From positions 126,295 to 190,294 of the forward strand of contig NZ_KB907452.1 of NCBI RefSeq assembly GCF_000382045.1: a stretch of 64,000 nt of DNA, in the 5' to 3' direction. Shown here one piece after another: positions 18,855 through 27,040 of the stretch. The number at the start of each line of letters is the position of its first letter. The stretch's first letter is position 1. The notes under the pieces were generated by a model. The model did no database searches. It had not been told where the DNA came from and worked only from the letters and a program-made list of their open reading frames with translations. The position numbers and the translations under genes were made by a program. Source of the stretch: Variovorax atrisoli 110B. Lineage in GTDB: Bacteria > Pseudomonadota > Gammaproteobacteria > Burkholderiales > Burkholderiaceae_C.

Positions 18855-18903
18855 GGGGTTTGCTCCTGATCGATATGAACGTGATGAAGGGGTGAAGGCG
18901 AGG

Positions 18904-19743
18904 TCACGCCGCCTTCGCGCGCGTGACGAGGAAATCGACGATGTGGTTGCGCAGCGCGTAGTAGCCGTCGAGGTGGTGCAGCGAGGCGCGCGTGCGCTCG
19001 CGCGGCAGCGGGTTGACCACCGTCTCGACGATGTTCCCCGCGCGGTACCCGCCCTGCGGCAGGTCGGTGCCGTTGCTCATGAGCAGGATGCGGTCGGCCA
19101 GCAGGATGGCCTCGTCCACGTCGTGCGTGATCATGAAGACGGTCTGCTGCGTCTGCCGCACGATGGCCATCAGCTCGTCCTGGATGGTGCCGCGCGTGAG
19201 CGCGTCGAGGGCGCCGAAGGGCTCGTCGAGCAGCAGCATCTTGGGGCTGATGGCGAAGGCGCGGGCGATGCCCACGCGCTGCTTCATGCCGCCCGAGAGC
19301 TGCGAGGGCTTCTTGTCGATGGCCGCCTGCAGTCCGACCATGGCGACGAAGCGCTCCACCTGCGCATCGACCTGCGCGGCCGACCACTCGGGCCAGCGCG
19401 AGACTACCGCGAAGGCGATGTTCCTGCGCACCGTGAGCCACGGCATGAGCGCATGGCTCTGGAACACCACGCCGCGCTCCAGGCTGGGGCCGGATACCTC
19501 TCGCCCATCCATGAAGACATGGCCCGCGCTCGCCTGGTCGAGGCCCGCCAGCACGTTGAGGATGGTGGTCTTGCCGCAGCCCGAGTGGCCGATGATGCAG
19601 ACGAACTCGCCGCGATCGAGCGTGAACGACACTTCGGCGAACACGGGCCGCGCGGGCATGAAGGCCTTGGCAAGGCCCTCCACGCGCAGGAAGCCGCGGG
19701 CGCCCGGCGCCTCCACGGCAGCGGAAACGACAGGCTGGGTCAT
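18904..19743 (-). CDS. cynD: Cyanate/nitrate-type ABC transporter ATP-binding protein
   Basis: A 279-residue ATPase of the NrtD/SsuB/TauB class. Walker A is GHSGCGKTT (about residues 52-60), Q-loop VFQSHALMPW, signature LSGGMKQRVG, Walker B MLLLDEPFGALD and switch histidine ITHDVDEA. It should power import with the permease encoded just upstream. The C-terminus has an extra 40 residues of a type seen in NrtD/CynD proteins. Its position between permease and cyanase reproduces the cynABDS order of cyanobacteria, supporting cyanate as substrate. The intergenic gap to the permease gene is 31 bases. Confidence 0.9.
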   Translation of the reverse strand: MTQPVVSAAVEAPGARGFLRVEGLAKAFMPARPVFAEVSFTLDRGEFVCIIGHSGCGKTTILNVLAGLDQASAGHVFMDGREVSGPSLERGVVFQSHALMPWLTVRRNIAFAVVSRWPEWSAAQVDAQVERFVAMVGLQAAIDKKPSQLSGGMKQRVGIARAFAISPKMLLLDEPFGALDALTRGTIQDELMAIVRQTQQTVFMITHDVDEAILLADRILLMSNGTDLPQGGYRAGNIVETVVNPLPRERTRASLHHLDGYYALRNHIVDFLVTRAKAA

Positions 19744-19774
19744 GGCTTCACCTCGGGCTGCGGGAACGGCGCGC

Positions 19775-20644
19775 TCACTCCACATAGGTCACCTTCCGCT
19801 GCAGCGCCGCGAAGGCCTGGTCGAGCAACATGCCCACCACGCCGATCAGCAGGATCGCGAAGATCACGTTGGTGAGCGACAGGTTGTTCCACTCGTTCCA
19901 CACGAAGTAGCCGATGCCGGTGCCGCCCACCAGCATCTCGGCCGCCACGATGACCAGCCACGCGATGCTCATGCTGATGCGCATGCCCGTGAGGATGGTG
20001 GGCGCCGCCGCCGGCAGGATGACGCGGAACGCGCGGCGCAGCGGCTTCACCTCGAGCGTGCTGGCCACGTTGAGCCATTCGCGCTTGACCGAGGCCACGC
20101 CGAAGGCGGTGTTCAGCAGCATCGGCCAGACAGAGCAGATGAAGATCACGAAGATGCCGCTGACCGACGAGTCCTTGATGGTGTAGAGCGCCAGCGGCAT
20201 CCACGCCAGCGGCGAGATCGGCTTGAGCACCTGGATGAAGGGGTCGAAGGCCTTGTGCAGCAGCGGCGACATGCCGATGACGAAGCCCAGCGGCACCGCC
20301 ACCATGCACGCCAGCGCGAAGCCCAGGCCCACGCGCGCCAGCGACCAGGCCAGCTGGATGGCGATGCCCTTGTCGTTGGGGCCGTTGTCGTAGAACGGAT
20401 TCGACAGGTGCTTCCACGCGGTGGCGGCCATCTCGGCGGGCGTGGGAAAGCCCGAGCTCTTCACCTGGCCCTGCGTGGGGTCCTTGCCGAGCATCTTCTG
20501 GTATTCGATCTGCTCGGCGGTCATGCCTGCCGCGGCGGAGGTGCCGCCGGCCGGTGCGGTGGCGACCTGCCACACGCCCACCAGCAGCAGGAACATCAGC
20601 AGCGACACCAGCGCCGCCTTGAACGAAAGAGCCTTCTTCCGCAT
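19775..20644 (-). CDS. cynB: Cyanate/nitrate-type ABC transporter permease
   Basis: A 289-residue inner-membrane permease of the BPD_transp_1 family. One N-terminal helix (about residues 10-30) is followed by a 70-residue periplasmic segment and then five or six helices. The EAA-type cytoplasmic loop that contacts the ATPase is visible near the C-terminal third (EVKPLRRAFRVILPAAAPTI). PISPLAWMPLALY is typical of the NrtB/CynB branch. It follows the receptor gene by three bases and precedes the ATPase by 31 bases, so the three are one operon. Nitrate, cyanate and bicarbonate permeases of this branch are hard to tell apart; cyanate is favoured by linkage to cynS. Confidence 0.9.
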   Translation of the reverse strand: MRKKALSFKAALVSLLMFLLLVGVWQVATAPAGGTSAAAGMTAEQIEYQKMLGKDPTQGQVKSSGFPTPAEMAATAWKHLSNPFYDNGPNDKGIAIQLAWSLARVGLGFALACMVAVPLGFVIGMSPLLHKAFDPFIQVLKPISPLAWMPLALYTIKDSSVSGIFVIFICSVWPMLLNTAFGVASVKREWLNVASTLEVKPLRRAFRVILPAAAPTILTGMRISMSIAWLVIVAAEMLVGGTGIGYFVWNEWNNLSLTNVIFAILLIGVVGMLLDQAFAALQRKVTYVE

Positions 20645-20647
20645 GGC

Positions 20648-22000
20648 TCAGGCCATCTTCGCGATGGCGAAGCTCTTGAGGTAGTCGTCGGGCTTCGCGG
20701 GGTCGAACACCTTGCCCATGATGGTGAACTTCGGGTACGCCCCGTCGGGCACCGGCTGGCCCAGGTCCTTCATGCGCTTCTTCGCGTCGGTGAGCAGGAA
20801 GACCTTCTCGGCGATCCGCCTGTAGTCGATGTCGCCCTTCACGTAGCCCCAGCGCTTCATCTGCGTGAGCATCCACACGGCCATCGACTGCCAGGGGATC
20901 GGGTCGAAGTCGGCGCGGTCCGGCACGGTGCGGATGTTGCCCAGGCCGTCGGCGAACTTGCCGGTGAGCACCTGCGTGAGCACGGTCTCGGGCTGGTTCA
21001 GGTATTGCGCGGGTGCGATCACCTTGGCGATGAGTTCGCGGTTCTTCGGATCGCGCGCCATGGCCGACGCGGTGAGCACCGAGCGCACCAGGGCGGCGAA
21101 GGTGTTCGGGTTCTTCTCGATGAACTCGCTCGACGTACCGAAGGCGCAGCACGGGTGGCCGTTCCACAGGTCCTTGGTCAGCAGGTGGATGAAGCCGATC
21201 TCCTCGAACACCGCGCGCTGGTTGAACGGATCGGGGCCGAGGTAGCCGTCGATGTTGCCGGCGCGCAGGTTGGCCACCATCTCGGGCGGCGGCACCACGC
21301 GGATCTGGATGTCGGTGTCGGGGTTCAGGCCCGCTTCCGCCACGTAGTAGCGCAGCAGGAAGTTGTGCATGCTGTACTCGAAGGGCACGGCGAACTTCAG
21401 GCCCTTCCAGGTCTTGGGGTAGCGCTTGTCCTTGTGCTTGTTGGCCAGCGTGATGGCCTGGCCGTTGGTGTTCTGGATGGTCGCGACGTTCATGGGCACC
21501 GCGTTGGAGCCCGCGCCCATCGAGATGGCCAGCGGCATCGGCGACAGGAAGTGCGTGGCGTCGTACTCCTTGTTGAGCATCTTGTCGCGGATGAGCGCCC
21601 AGCCCGCCGTCTTCACCACCTCCACGTCGAGGCCCTGCTTCTGATAGAAGCCCAGCGGGTGCGCCATGATGAGCGGCGTGGCGCAGGTGATGGGAATGAA
21701 GCCGATCTTGAGCTTCGTCTTCTCCAGCGGCGCCTTCTCCTGCGCCATGGCCTGCAGCGCGCCCAGCGGAAACACCGAGGCGATGGCCGCGCGCGCGGTG
21801 CCCGCGCCCACGGCGCGCAGGAAGCCGCGCCGCACGCTGTCGACGGGGAACAGCGCCTTCATGAGGCTGGCCTCGAGCTTGTCCTGCGGCAGCACGCCTG
21901 CGCGCTCCGCGCCATGCACGCGCCCGCAGGCGCAGCGCATGTTCAGTGGCCGGTCGGCATCGTAGGGATCGCAGGCGGTCGGTTCGTGCGGGTCGGACAT
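20648..22000 (-). CDS. cynA: Cyanate/nitrate-type ABC substrate-binding protein with Tat signal
   Basis: A 450-residue receptor of the NrtA/CmpA/CynA family. Unlike most receptors it has a 50-residue cytosolic-type leader containing CACGRVHG (Cys23, Cys25) before a twin-arginine signal SVRRGFLRAVG (Arg57-Arg58), so export is expected through Tat. The mature domain begins KLKIGFIPITCATPLIMAH and includes KFAVPFEYSMHNFLLRYY and GYLGPDPFNQRAVF, typical of the family. The start at 21998-22000 is supported by GAGGTG upstream. It is the first gene of the cyn operon; a regulator gene lies 169 bases upstream on the same strand and a 22-bp inverted repeat sits in that gap. Confidence 0.9.
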   Translation of the reverse strand: MSDPHEPTACDPYDADRPLNMRCACGRVHGAERAGVLPQDKLEASLMKALFPVDSVRRGFLRAVGAGTARAAIASVFPLGALQAMAQEKAPLEKTKLKIGFIPITCATPLIMAHPLGFYQKQGLDVEVVKTAGWALIRDKMLNKEYDATHFLSPMPLAISMGAGSNAVPMNVATIQNTNGQAITLANKHKDKRYPKTWKGLKFAVPFEYSMHNFLLRYYVAEAGLNPDTDIQIRVVPPPEMVANLRAGNIDGYLGPDPFNQRAVFEEIGFIHLLTKDLWNGHPCCAFGTSSEFIEKNPNTFAALVRSVLTASAMARDPKNRELIAKVIAPAQYLNQPETVLTQVLTGKFADGLGNIRTVPDRADFDPIPWQSMAVWMLTQMKRWGYVKGDIDYRRIAEKVFLLTDAKKRMKDLGQPVPDGAYPKFTIMGKVFDPAKPDDYLKSFAIAKMA

Positions 22001-22114
22001 GGTGGTGCACCTCGTTGGAAAGATGCAGCCGCCGTTGCAAGCGCCGGGCCGGAAAGTCCCTGCGCAGGCCATTGCGGAGCTCGCGGCATCAGATCGTGCC
22101 GCCGATGTCGAGGC

Positions 22115-22136
22115 CTTGTAGGGCTGGCACTACAAG
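22115..22136. promoter_or_regulatory. 22-bp inverted repeat upstream of cynA, candidate response-regulator site
   Basis: Arms CTTGTAG (22115-22121) and CTACAAG (22130-22136) are perfect with an 8-base spacer. It lies about 115 bases before the cynA start codon in the 169-base gap between the response-regulator gene and cynA. LuxR/NarL-type regulators bind such dyads; the assignment is inference. Confidence 0.6.
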
Positions 22137-22169
22137 CCGGTGCACGCCGGCGGCGCGTTCGGGCTCTTT

Positions 22170-22838
22170 TCAGCCTGGAGAGCCCTGCTTGCCGTGGCGT
22201 TCGGCATACAGGGCCAGCTCCACGTCGTTCTTGGTGCCGGTCTTCTCGAGGATGCGTGCGCGATATGTGCTCACGGTATTGGGCGCCAGGCCCAGCTGCG
22301 CACCGATTTCGCTCACGCTGTGCCCCGCGCTGAGCAGCCGGTACACCTGGTGCTCGCGGTGCGAGAGCACCTCGGCGCCCTGCCCGGCGCCTCGCCCCAC
22401 GGCCGTGGCCAAGGCCTCGGCCGTGGCCGCGGACACGTAGAGGCCGCCGCCCGCCACCTTGCGCACCGCACCGACCATGTCGTCGGCGTCGGCGCTCTTG
22501 TTGAGATAGCCCGATGCGCCCAGCTTGATGCAGCGCACCGCGTATTGCTTCTCCGGATAGGTGCTCAGCATCAGCACCGGAAGCGATGGCCATTGCTTGC
22601 GCAGCGCCTGCAGCACGTCGAGCCCGTCGCGGCCGGGCAGGGCAATGTCGAGCAGCACCACGTCGAGGCCCTCGGGTCCGCCGAGCGCCTGCACGGCTTC
22701 CAGCACCTCGGGGCCGGTCTGCGCCTCGGCGCGCACGACCATCGCGGGCAGTCCGTTGGAGAGGTCGCCCAGCATCTGCTTCAGGCCCTCGCGCACGATG
22801 CGGTGGTCGTCGCCGATGAGCACGCGGATGTCGCTCAT
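22170..22838 (-). CDS. LuxR/NarL family response regulator
   Basis: A 222-residue two-component regulator. The receiver domain (about residues 1-125) has the acidic pair GDDH, the phospho-acceptor Asp64 in VVLLDIALPG, Thr in MLSTYP and Lys114 in YLNKSADADD. The C-terminal LuxR helix-turn-helix (about residues 155-215) contains LSHREHQVYRLLSAGHSVSEIG and the recognition helix NTVSTYRARI. The ATG overlaps the stop of the sensor kinase gene as ATGA, so the pair is translationally coupled. The cyanate transporter operon begins 169 bases downstream on the same strand, which makes it the likely target. The signal sensed is unknown. Confidence 0.93.
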   Translation of the reverse strand: MSDIRVLIGDDHRIVREGLKQMLGDLSNGLPAMVVRAEAQTGPEVLEAVQALGGPEGLDVVLLDIALPGRDGLDVLQALRKQWPSLPVLMLSTYPEKQYAVRCIKLGASGYLNKSADADDMVGAVRKVAGGGLYVSAATAEALATAVGRGAGQGAEVLSHREHQVYRLLSAGHSVSEIGAQLGLAPNTVSTYRARILEKTGTKNDVELALYAERHGKQGSPG

Positions 22839-24037
22839 TGCGCGCCTCCGTGCGCATCCACGTGCAGCGGCAGTTGAAGGCGAAAGGTGCTGCCCTCGCC
22901 CACGCGGCTCTCGATGTCGATGCGCCCGCCGAAGTGGCGCGCTCGCTCGCGCATGCCGAGCACGCCGTAGGAGGTGGCGGCCTCGAAGGCCTGCGCCGGC
23001 GCGCCGACGCCGTCGTCTCGCACGCTGATGCTCAGCCGCGCCTGCTCGACGCCGATGCGGATGTCGAGGCTGCTCGCCCTGGCATGGCGCCCGACGTTGC
23101 TCAGCATCTCCTGGAAGATCCGGAACACCGCGATGGCCGCGGGCTCGGGCAGCTCCACGCCGGGCGGCACGTCGAAGCGCCAGTCCAGCTCCAGCTCGGC
23201 CGCCTGCACGAACTCGTGCGCCTGCCATTCGAGCGCGGCCCACAGGCCCTGGTGGTCGAGGATGCTGGGGCGCAGGTCGGTGATGATGCGCCCCACGTTG
23301 TCGACCGCGCGCTCGATGAGCTGGCTCATGTTCGTGCACTTGCAGCGCATCTGCTCGCGCATGGCCTGCGCCGCGTCGGGCGTGCGCTCCTGCTGTTCGC
23401 CCAGGCGCTTGCCGATCCAGTTGACGTCCATCTTCAGCGCCACCAGCAGGCTGCCGAGTTCGTCGTGCACCTCCCGTGCGATGCGGGTGCGCTCCTCCTC
23501 TCGCACCTTGTCGAGCCATGCGGAGAGCTCGCGCAGCTGCGCCAGCGCATCGCTGAGCTCGCGGGTGCGCTCCTGCACGCGCAGGCCGAGTTCGTCCTTG
23601 GCCTGCTGAAGCGCCTCCGCCTGGCGCCGGCGTTCGGTGATGTCGACGAAGGTGATGACGGCGCCGCGCACCTGCGTGCCGTCCATGATCGGGTGGCTCG
23701 AATACTCGACCGCGAAGGCGCTGCCGTCGCGCCGCCAGAACACCTCGGTGTCGATGCGGCAGGGCAGGCCGCGCCGGAAGGCGTTGAAGATGGGGCAGTC
23801 GGTATCGGCGTAATGCGAGCCGTCGGGGTGCGAGTGGTGCGTGAGCTCGTGCATGTTGGAGCCGAGCACGTCGCCCACCTCATGGCCGAGCATCTGCGCG
23901 CCGGCCCGGTTGATGAACATGCAGTGGCCGTCGAGGTCGATGCCGAAGATGCCCTCGCCCGTCGATTCCAGCAGCAGGCCGAGCTGGTGCTGCCACAGCG
24001 GGTGGCTGGCGGCGGGGTTCAGTACGGGCGTCTCCAT
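22835..24037 (-). CDS. PAS-domain sensor histidine kinase (HisKA_3/NarX-like)
   Basis: A 400-residue kinase without membrane segments, hence cytoplasmic. A PAS domain (about residues 17-135) contains GIFGIDLDGHCMFINRAGAQ and a C-terminal PAC motif. Cys and His residues (THHSHPDG, DTDCPIF) in the PAS core could hold a ligand. A coiled-coil leads to the HisKA_3 dimerisation helix with phospho-acceptor His191 in RIAREVHDELGSLL. The ATPase domain has the N-box EMLSNVGRHARAS, then RDDGVGAP and GVLGMRERA. This domain set pairs with NarL-type regulators, and the regulator gene overlaps its stop by four bases. Linkage suggests it controls cyanate uptake and breakdown. Confidence 0.93.
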   Translation of the reverse strand: METPVLNPAASHPLWQHQLGLLLESTGEGIFGIDLDGHCMFINRAGAQMLGHEVGDVLGSNMHELTHHSHPDGSHYADTDCPIFNAFRRGLPCRIDTEVFWRRDGSAFAVEYSSHPIMDGTQVRGAVITFVDITERRRQAEALQQAKDELGLRVQERTRELSDALAQLRELSAWLDKVREEERTRIAREVHDELGSLLVALKMDVNWIGKRLGEQQERTPDAAQAMREQMRCKCTNMSQLIERAVDNVGRIITDLRPSILDHQGLWAALEWQAHEFVQAAELELDWRFDVPPGVELPEPAAIAVFRIFQEMLSNVGRHARASSLDIRIGVEQARLSISVRDDGVGAPAQAFEAATSYGVLGMRERARHFGGRIDIESRVGEGSTFRLQLPLHVDAHGGAQ

Positions 24038-24075
24038 GCACCAAAAGCAAGCAACAGCCGTGCCCGGGATCTTCT

Positions 24076-24097
24076 CCCTCTCCCCTCGGGGAGAGGG
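24076..24097. repeat. Short perfect hairpin of CCCTCTCCCC type
   Basis: Arms CCCTCTCCCC (24076-24085) and GGGGAGAGGG (24088-24097) are separated by TC. It lies upstream of the kinase gene in the gap after the DUF1348 gene. Similar C/T-rich hairpins are dispersed between genes in many proteobacteria. No T-run follows, so termination is doubtful. Confidence 0.55.
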
Positions 24098-24120
24098 GAC
24101 AACGCGGGAACAACGCAGTT

Positions 24121-24157
24121 CAGCGCGGCTCAGCGCGGCTCAGCGCGGCTCAGCGCG
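24121..24157. repeat. 10-bp tandem repeat (about 3.7 copies)
   Basis: The unit CAGCGCGGCT occurs three times in full (24121-24150) and a fourth time in part (24151-24157). On the minus strand the unit contains TGAGCCGCGC, and the first copy supplies the TGA stop of the DUF1348 gene. The array duplicates the last stop codon in the 3' direction. Confidence 0.85.
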
Positions 24158-24572
24158 CCCAGTGGAACTTGCGGTCCGATTCCTTGATGGGCTGGTCGTT
24201 GATGCTCGCGAAGCGCCTCTGCATCAGGCCGTTCTCCGCGAACTCCCAGTTCTCGTTGCCGTGGCTGCGATACCACTGGCCCGCGTCGTCGTGCCACTCG
24301 TACTCGAAGCGCACCGCGATACGGTTGTCCATGAAGGCCCAGAGCTGCTTCTTCAGGCGGTAGTCGAGCTCGCGCGCCCACTTGCGCGAAAGGAACTCCA
24401 CCACCTGCTCGCGGCCGTTGACGAACTCGGCGCGGTTGCGCCATTCGGTGTCGGGCGTGTAGGCCAGGCTCACGCGAACGGGGTCGCGCGAGTTCCAGGC
24501 GTCTTCGGCGGCCTGCACCTTCTGCGTGGCGGATTCGAGGGTGAAGGGCGGCAGCGGCGGGCGTGATTCCAT
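24150..24572 (-). CDS. DUF1348 / nuclear transport factor 2-like protein
   Basis: A 140-residue protein of the DUF1348 family, an NTF2-like cone fold used by SnoaL-type enzymes and small-molecule binders. Family blocks seen are [40 protein letters not shown] and [18 protein letters not shown]. The conserved C-terminal segment ends in FHW. No catalytic residues are established. It is divergent from a TetR gene, and a perfect palindrome lies in the 86-base space between them, so TetR regulation is likely. The TGA stop is embedded in a 10-bp tandem repeat. The start is ATG 24570-24572. Confidence 0.87.
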   Translation of the reverse strand: MESRPPLPPFTLESATQKVQAAEDAWNSRDPVRVSLAYTPDTEWRNRAEFVNGREQVVEFLSRKWARELDYRLKKQLWAFMDNRIAVRFEYEWHDDAGQWYRSHGNENWEFAENGLMQRRFASINDQPIKESDRKFHWAR

Positions 24573-24620
24573 GGCGGTTCTTTCGATCGAGGTTGAAGGG
24601 GAATGCGCCGGAATGTGCCA

Positions 24621-24652
24621 CATGTAGACAGACCTGTCTACATGCCTACAAT
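24621..24652. promoter_or_regulatory. TetR operator palindrome with overlapping tetR promoter
   Basis: Arms CATGTAGACAG (24621-24631) and CTGTCTACATG (24634-24644) are perfect with spacer AC. A sigma70-like promoter for the TetR gene overlaps it: TAGACA (24625-24630), 16 bp, TACAAT (24647-24652). Because the dyad is symmetric, the divergent DUF1348 gene can use the mirrored TAGACA. Repression of both genes by the TetR protein is inferred. Confidence 0.75.
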
Positions 24653-24658
24653 CGCGCC

Positions 24659-25294
24659 ATGGACATCTCCTCCATCTCCGAACTACCGGCGCGCGAGCGC
24701 ATCCTTCGCACCGCGCACGACCTCTTCTACGCCGACGGCATCCGCGCCACGGGCATCGACCGCGTCATCGCCGCATCGGGCGTCACCAAGGTCACCTTCT
24801 ACCGGCACTACCCCTCGAAGGACGACCTGGTGCGGGCCTTCCTCGATCACCGCCACGGCCTGTGGATGGCATGGTTCGTCGATGCGCTCGGCCGGCTCGG
24901 CGCGCAGCAGCGCATCGGCGGCGGCCAGGCGCTGGAGGTGCTGGCCGACGCCATGGCCGAATGGTTCGCCGACCCGGCCTTCCGCGGCTGCGCCTTCATC
25001 AACTCGGTGGTCGAGGTGGGCGGCAGCGTGAGCGGCGCGAGCGACATCTCGCGCGAGCACAAGCGCGAGATGGTCGAGGTGATCGCCGGGCTGCTGCCCG
25101 AATCGCTGGAAAGCCCGCGCCGCATGGCCGTTGCGCAGGCCGCCGCGCTGGGCGTCGACGGCGCCATCGTCAAGGCGCAGATGGGCGGCGCCGCGCTCGC
25201 GCGCGAAGCGGTCGACGACCTGCGCCGGCTGCTTCAGGCGCTGGCAGCGACGCTGCCCGCCTCGGCAGCCGTCACTTCACGACCATCAGCGTGA
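24659..25294 (+). CDS. TetR family transcriptional regulator
   Basis: A 211-residue TetR regulator. The N-terminal helix-turn-helix (about residues 10-56) reads [20 protein letters not shown], followed by [21 protein letters not shown] with the usual K-x-x-L/F-Y-x-x-F/Y pattern. The ligand domain is helical and of the TetR_C_33-like type by appearance. A perfect 24-bp palindrome lies just upstream. The start codon at 24659 lies about seven bases after the predicted -10 box, so the transcript may be leaderless; no Shine-Dalgarno sequence is present. The 3' end overlaps the convergent lactate permease by 23 bases. Likely controls the divergent DUF1348 gene. Confidence 0.9.
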   Translation: MDISSISELPARERILRTAHDLFYADGIRATGIDRVIAASGVTKVTFYRHYPSKDDLVRAFLDHRHGLWMAWFVDALGRLGAQQRIGGGQALEVLADAMAEWFADPAFRGCAFINSVVEVGGSVSGASDISREHKREMVEVIAGLLPESLESPRRMAVAQAAALGVDGAIVKAQMGGAALAREAVDDLRRLLQALAATLPASAAVTSRPSA

Positions 25295-26933
25295 ACGGCC
25301 ACACGTAGGCTTGCAGCGTCACGTATAAGCCCACAAGGCAGGCCAGCGCGATGGAATGGAAGAACACGTAGCGCAGGATCTCGCCTTCGTGGTTGAACCA
25401 GCGCGTGGCGGTGGAAGCCACCACGATCGACTGCGCATCGATCATCTTGCCCATCACGCCGCCCGAGCTGTTGGCCGCGCCCATCAGGTTCGGGCTCAGG
25501 CCGAGCTGGTCGGCCGCCACCTTCTGCATGCCGCCGAAGAGCACGTTCGATGCGGTGTCGGAGCCCGTGAGCGCCACGCCCAGCCAGCCCATCAGCGTGC
25601 CGAAGAAGGGATACAGCACGCCGGTGTTGGCGAAGGCCAGGCCGAGCGTGGTGTCCAGCCCCGAGTAGCGCGTGAGCGTGCCCAGCGCGAGCATCAGCAC
25701 GATGGTGAGCAGCGAGAACTTCACCAGCCACAGCGTGCGGCCGTAGGCGGCCACGAGCTGGATCGGGTTGTACTTCATCACCAGCCCGCCCACGAGCGCC
25801 GACACCAGGATGCCGGTGCCCGTGGCCGAGAGCAGCAGCAGCTGGTAGACGGCGCCCTCCTTCGTCGGCTTGGGCACCACCGGCGCCACCTTCTCGACCA
25901 TGTTGTGCAGCCCGTCGATCGGGAAGCTCGGCGCGAAGATGCCGTTGAGCCAGGTCTTCACCGAGGGCAGGCCCCAGATGAACACGAACACGGTGAGGAT
26001 GAGCCATGGCGTCCAGGCGCGGATCACGGCGGCGCTGGAATGCTTCGTCGGCGCGACGGCCGCGGAGGCCTCGCCGCCATCGGCCTCGTGCCCCTTGAGC
26101 GACACCGAGGTCCAGACCTTCTTCGGCTTCCACACGCGCAGGAACGCGACCAGGCACACCATCGAGACGATCGCCGCGATGATGTCCACCAGCTCCGGCC
26201 CGATGTAGTTCGACACCAGGAACTGCGGAATCGCGAAGGACACGCCCGTCACCAGGATGGCCGGCCACACCTCCATCATTCCCTTGCGCCCCGCGAAGGC
26301 CCAGATGAGCCAGAAGGGCACCAGCAGCGAGAAGAACGGCAACTGCCGCCCGATCATCGCGGTGACCGCCATCAGGTCGTAGCCATGCACCTTGGCCAGC
26401 GTGATGACCGGCGTGCCCAATGCGCCGAAGGCCACCGGCGCGGTGTTCGCGATGAGCGAGAGCCCCGATGCCGCCAGCGGCGAGAACCCGAGCCCGATGA
26501 GGATGGCCGCGGTGACCGCCACCGGCGTGCCGAAGCCCGCCGCGCCCTCGAAGAAGGCGCCGAAGGCGAACGCGATGAGCAGCAGCTGCAGGCGCCTGTC
26601 TTCCGTGATGCCGGCGATGGAGTCCTGCAGTATCTGGAAGCTGCCGTTCTGCTGCGTGAGCTGCTGCAGGAAGATGATGTTCAGCACGATCCAGCCGATG
26701 GGCAGCAGGCCGGTGATGCCGCCGAGGAAGGCGGCCTTGCCCGCCATGTCGGCCGGCATGCCGAAGGCGAACACCGCGATGAGCACAGCGCTCAGCAGGC
26801 CCAGCCCCGCCGCATAGTGCGCCTTGACGTGAAGCAACCCGAGGCACACCAGCATCACCACCACCGGTATCGCGGCCAGCGCCGTCGATACGATCATGTT
26901 GCCGAAGGGGTTGTAAACCTGTTGCCAGACCAT
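25272..26933 (-). CDS. lctP: L-lactate permease
   Basis: A 553-residue inner-membrane protein of the lactate permease (LctP/GlcA) family with about 12-14 helices. Diagnostic blocks are FGAFFEGAAGFGTPVAVTAAIL, ALGTPVITLAKVHG and GVALTGSDTASNVLFG, then GAANSSGGVMGKMIDAQSI. It imports lactate (often also glycolate) with protons. A divergent LysR-type gene lies 107 bases upstream and an FMN L-lactate dehydrogenase gene follows that regulator, forming a lactate-use module. The start ATG at 26931-26933 gives the family N-terminus MVWQQVYNP. The 3' end overlaps the tetR gene by 23 bases. Confidence 0.95.
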   Translation of the reverse strand: MVWQQVYNPFGNMIVSTALAAIPVVVMLVCLGLLHVKAHYAAGLGLLSAVLIAVFAFGMPADMAGKAAFLGGITGLLPIGWIVLNIIFLQQLTQQNGSFQILQDSIAGITEDRRLQLLLIAFAFGAFFEGAAGFGTPVAVTAAILIGLGFSPLAASGLSLIANTAPVAFGALGTPVITLAKVHGYDLMAVTAMIGRQLPFFSLLVPFWLIWAFAGRKGMMEVWPAILVTGVSFAIPQFLVSNYIGPELVDIIAAIVSMVCLVAFLRVWKPKKVWTSVSLKGHEADGGEASAAVAPTKHSSAAVIRAWTPWLILTVFVFIWGLPSVKTWLNGIFAPSFPIDGLHNMVEKVAPVVPKPTKEGAVYQLLLLSATGTGILVSALVGGLVMKYNPIQLVAAYGRTLWLVKFSLLTIVLMLALGTLTRYSGLDTTLGLAFANTGVLYPFFGTLMGWLGVALTGSDTASNVLFGGMQKVAADQLGLSPNLMGAANSSGGVMGKMIDAQSIVVASTATRWFNHEGEILRYVFFHSIALACLVGLYVTLQAYVWPFTLMVVK

Positions 26934-27040
26934 GCGCTCGTCTCCTGTTGTTTTGGGAATTCTTCTGAGCCGGTGCTTCGGCCGGGGCAGGGCCGGAAGC
27001 GTTCGATACCATCCTACCCCGCTACCCCTTCCGACAAAAG

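Noticed and set aside
18992..22333. A 1113-codon plus-strand frame across the cyanate transporter genes
   Set aside because: Antisense shadow with His/Arg-rich, low-complexity composition; the minus strand encodes clear ABC transporter domains.
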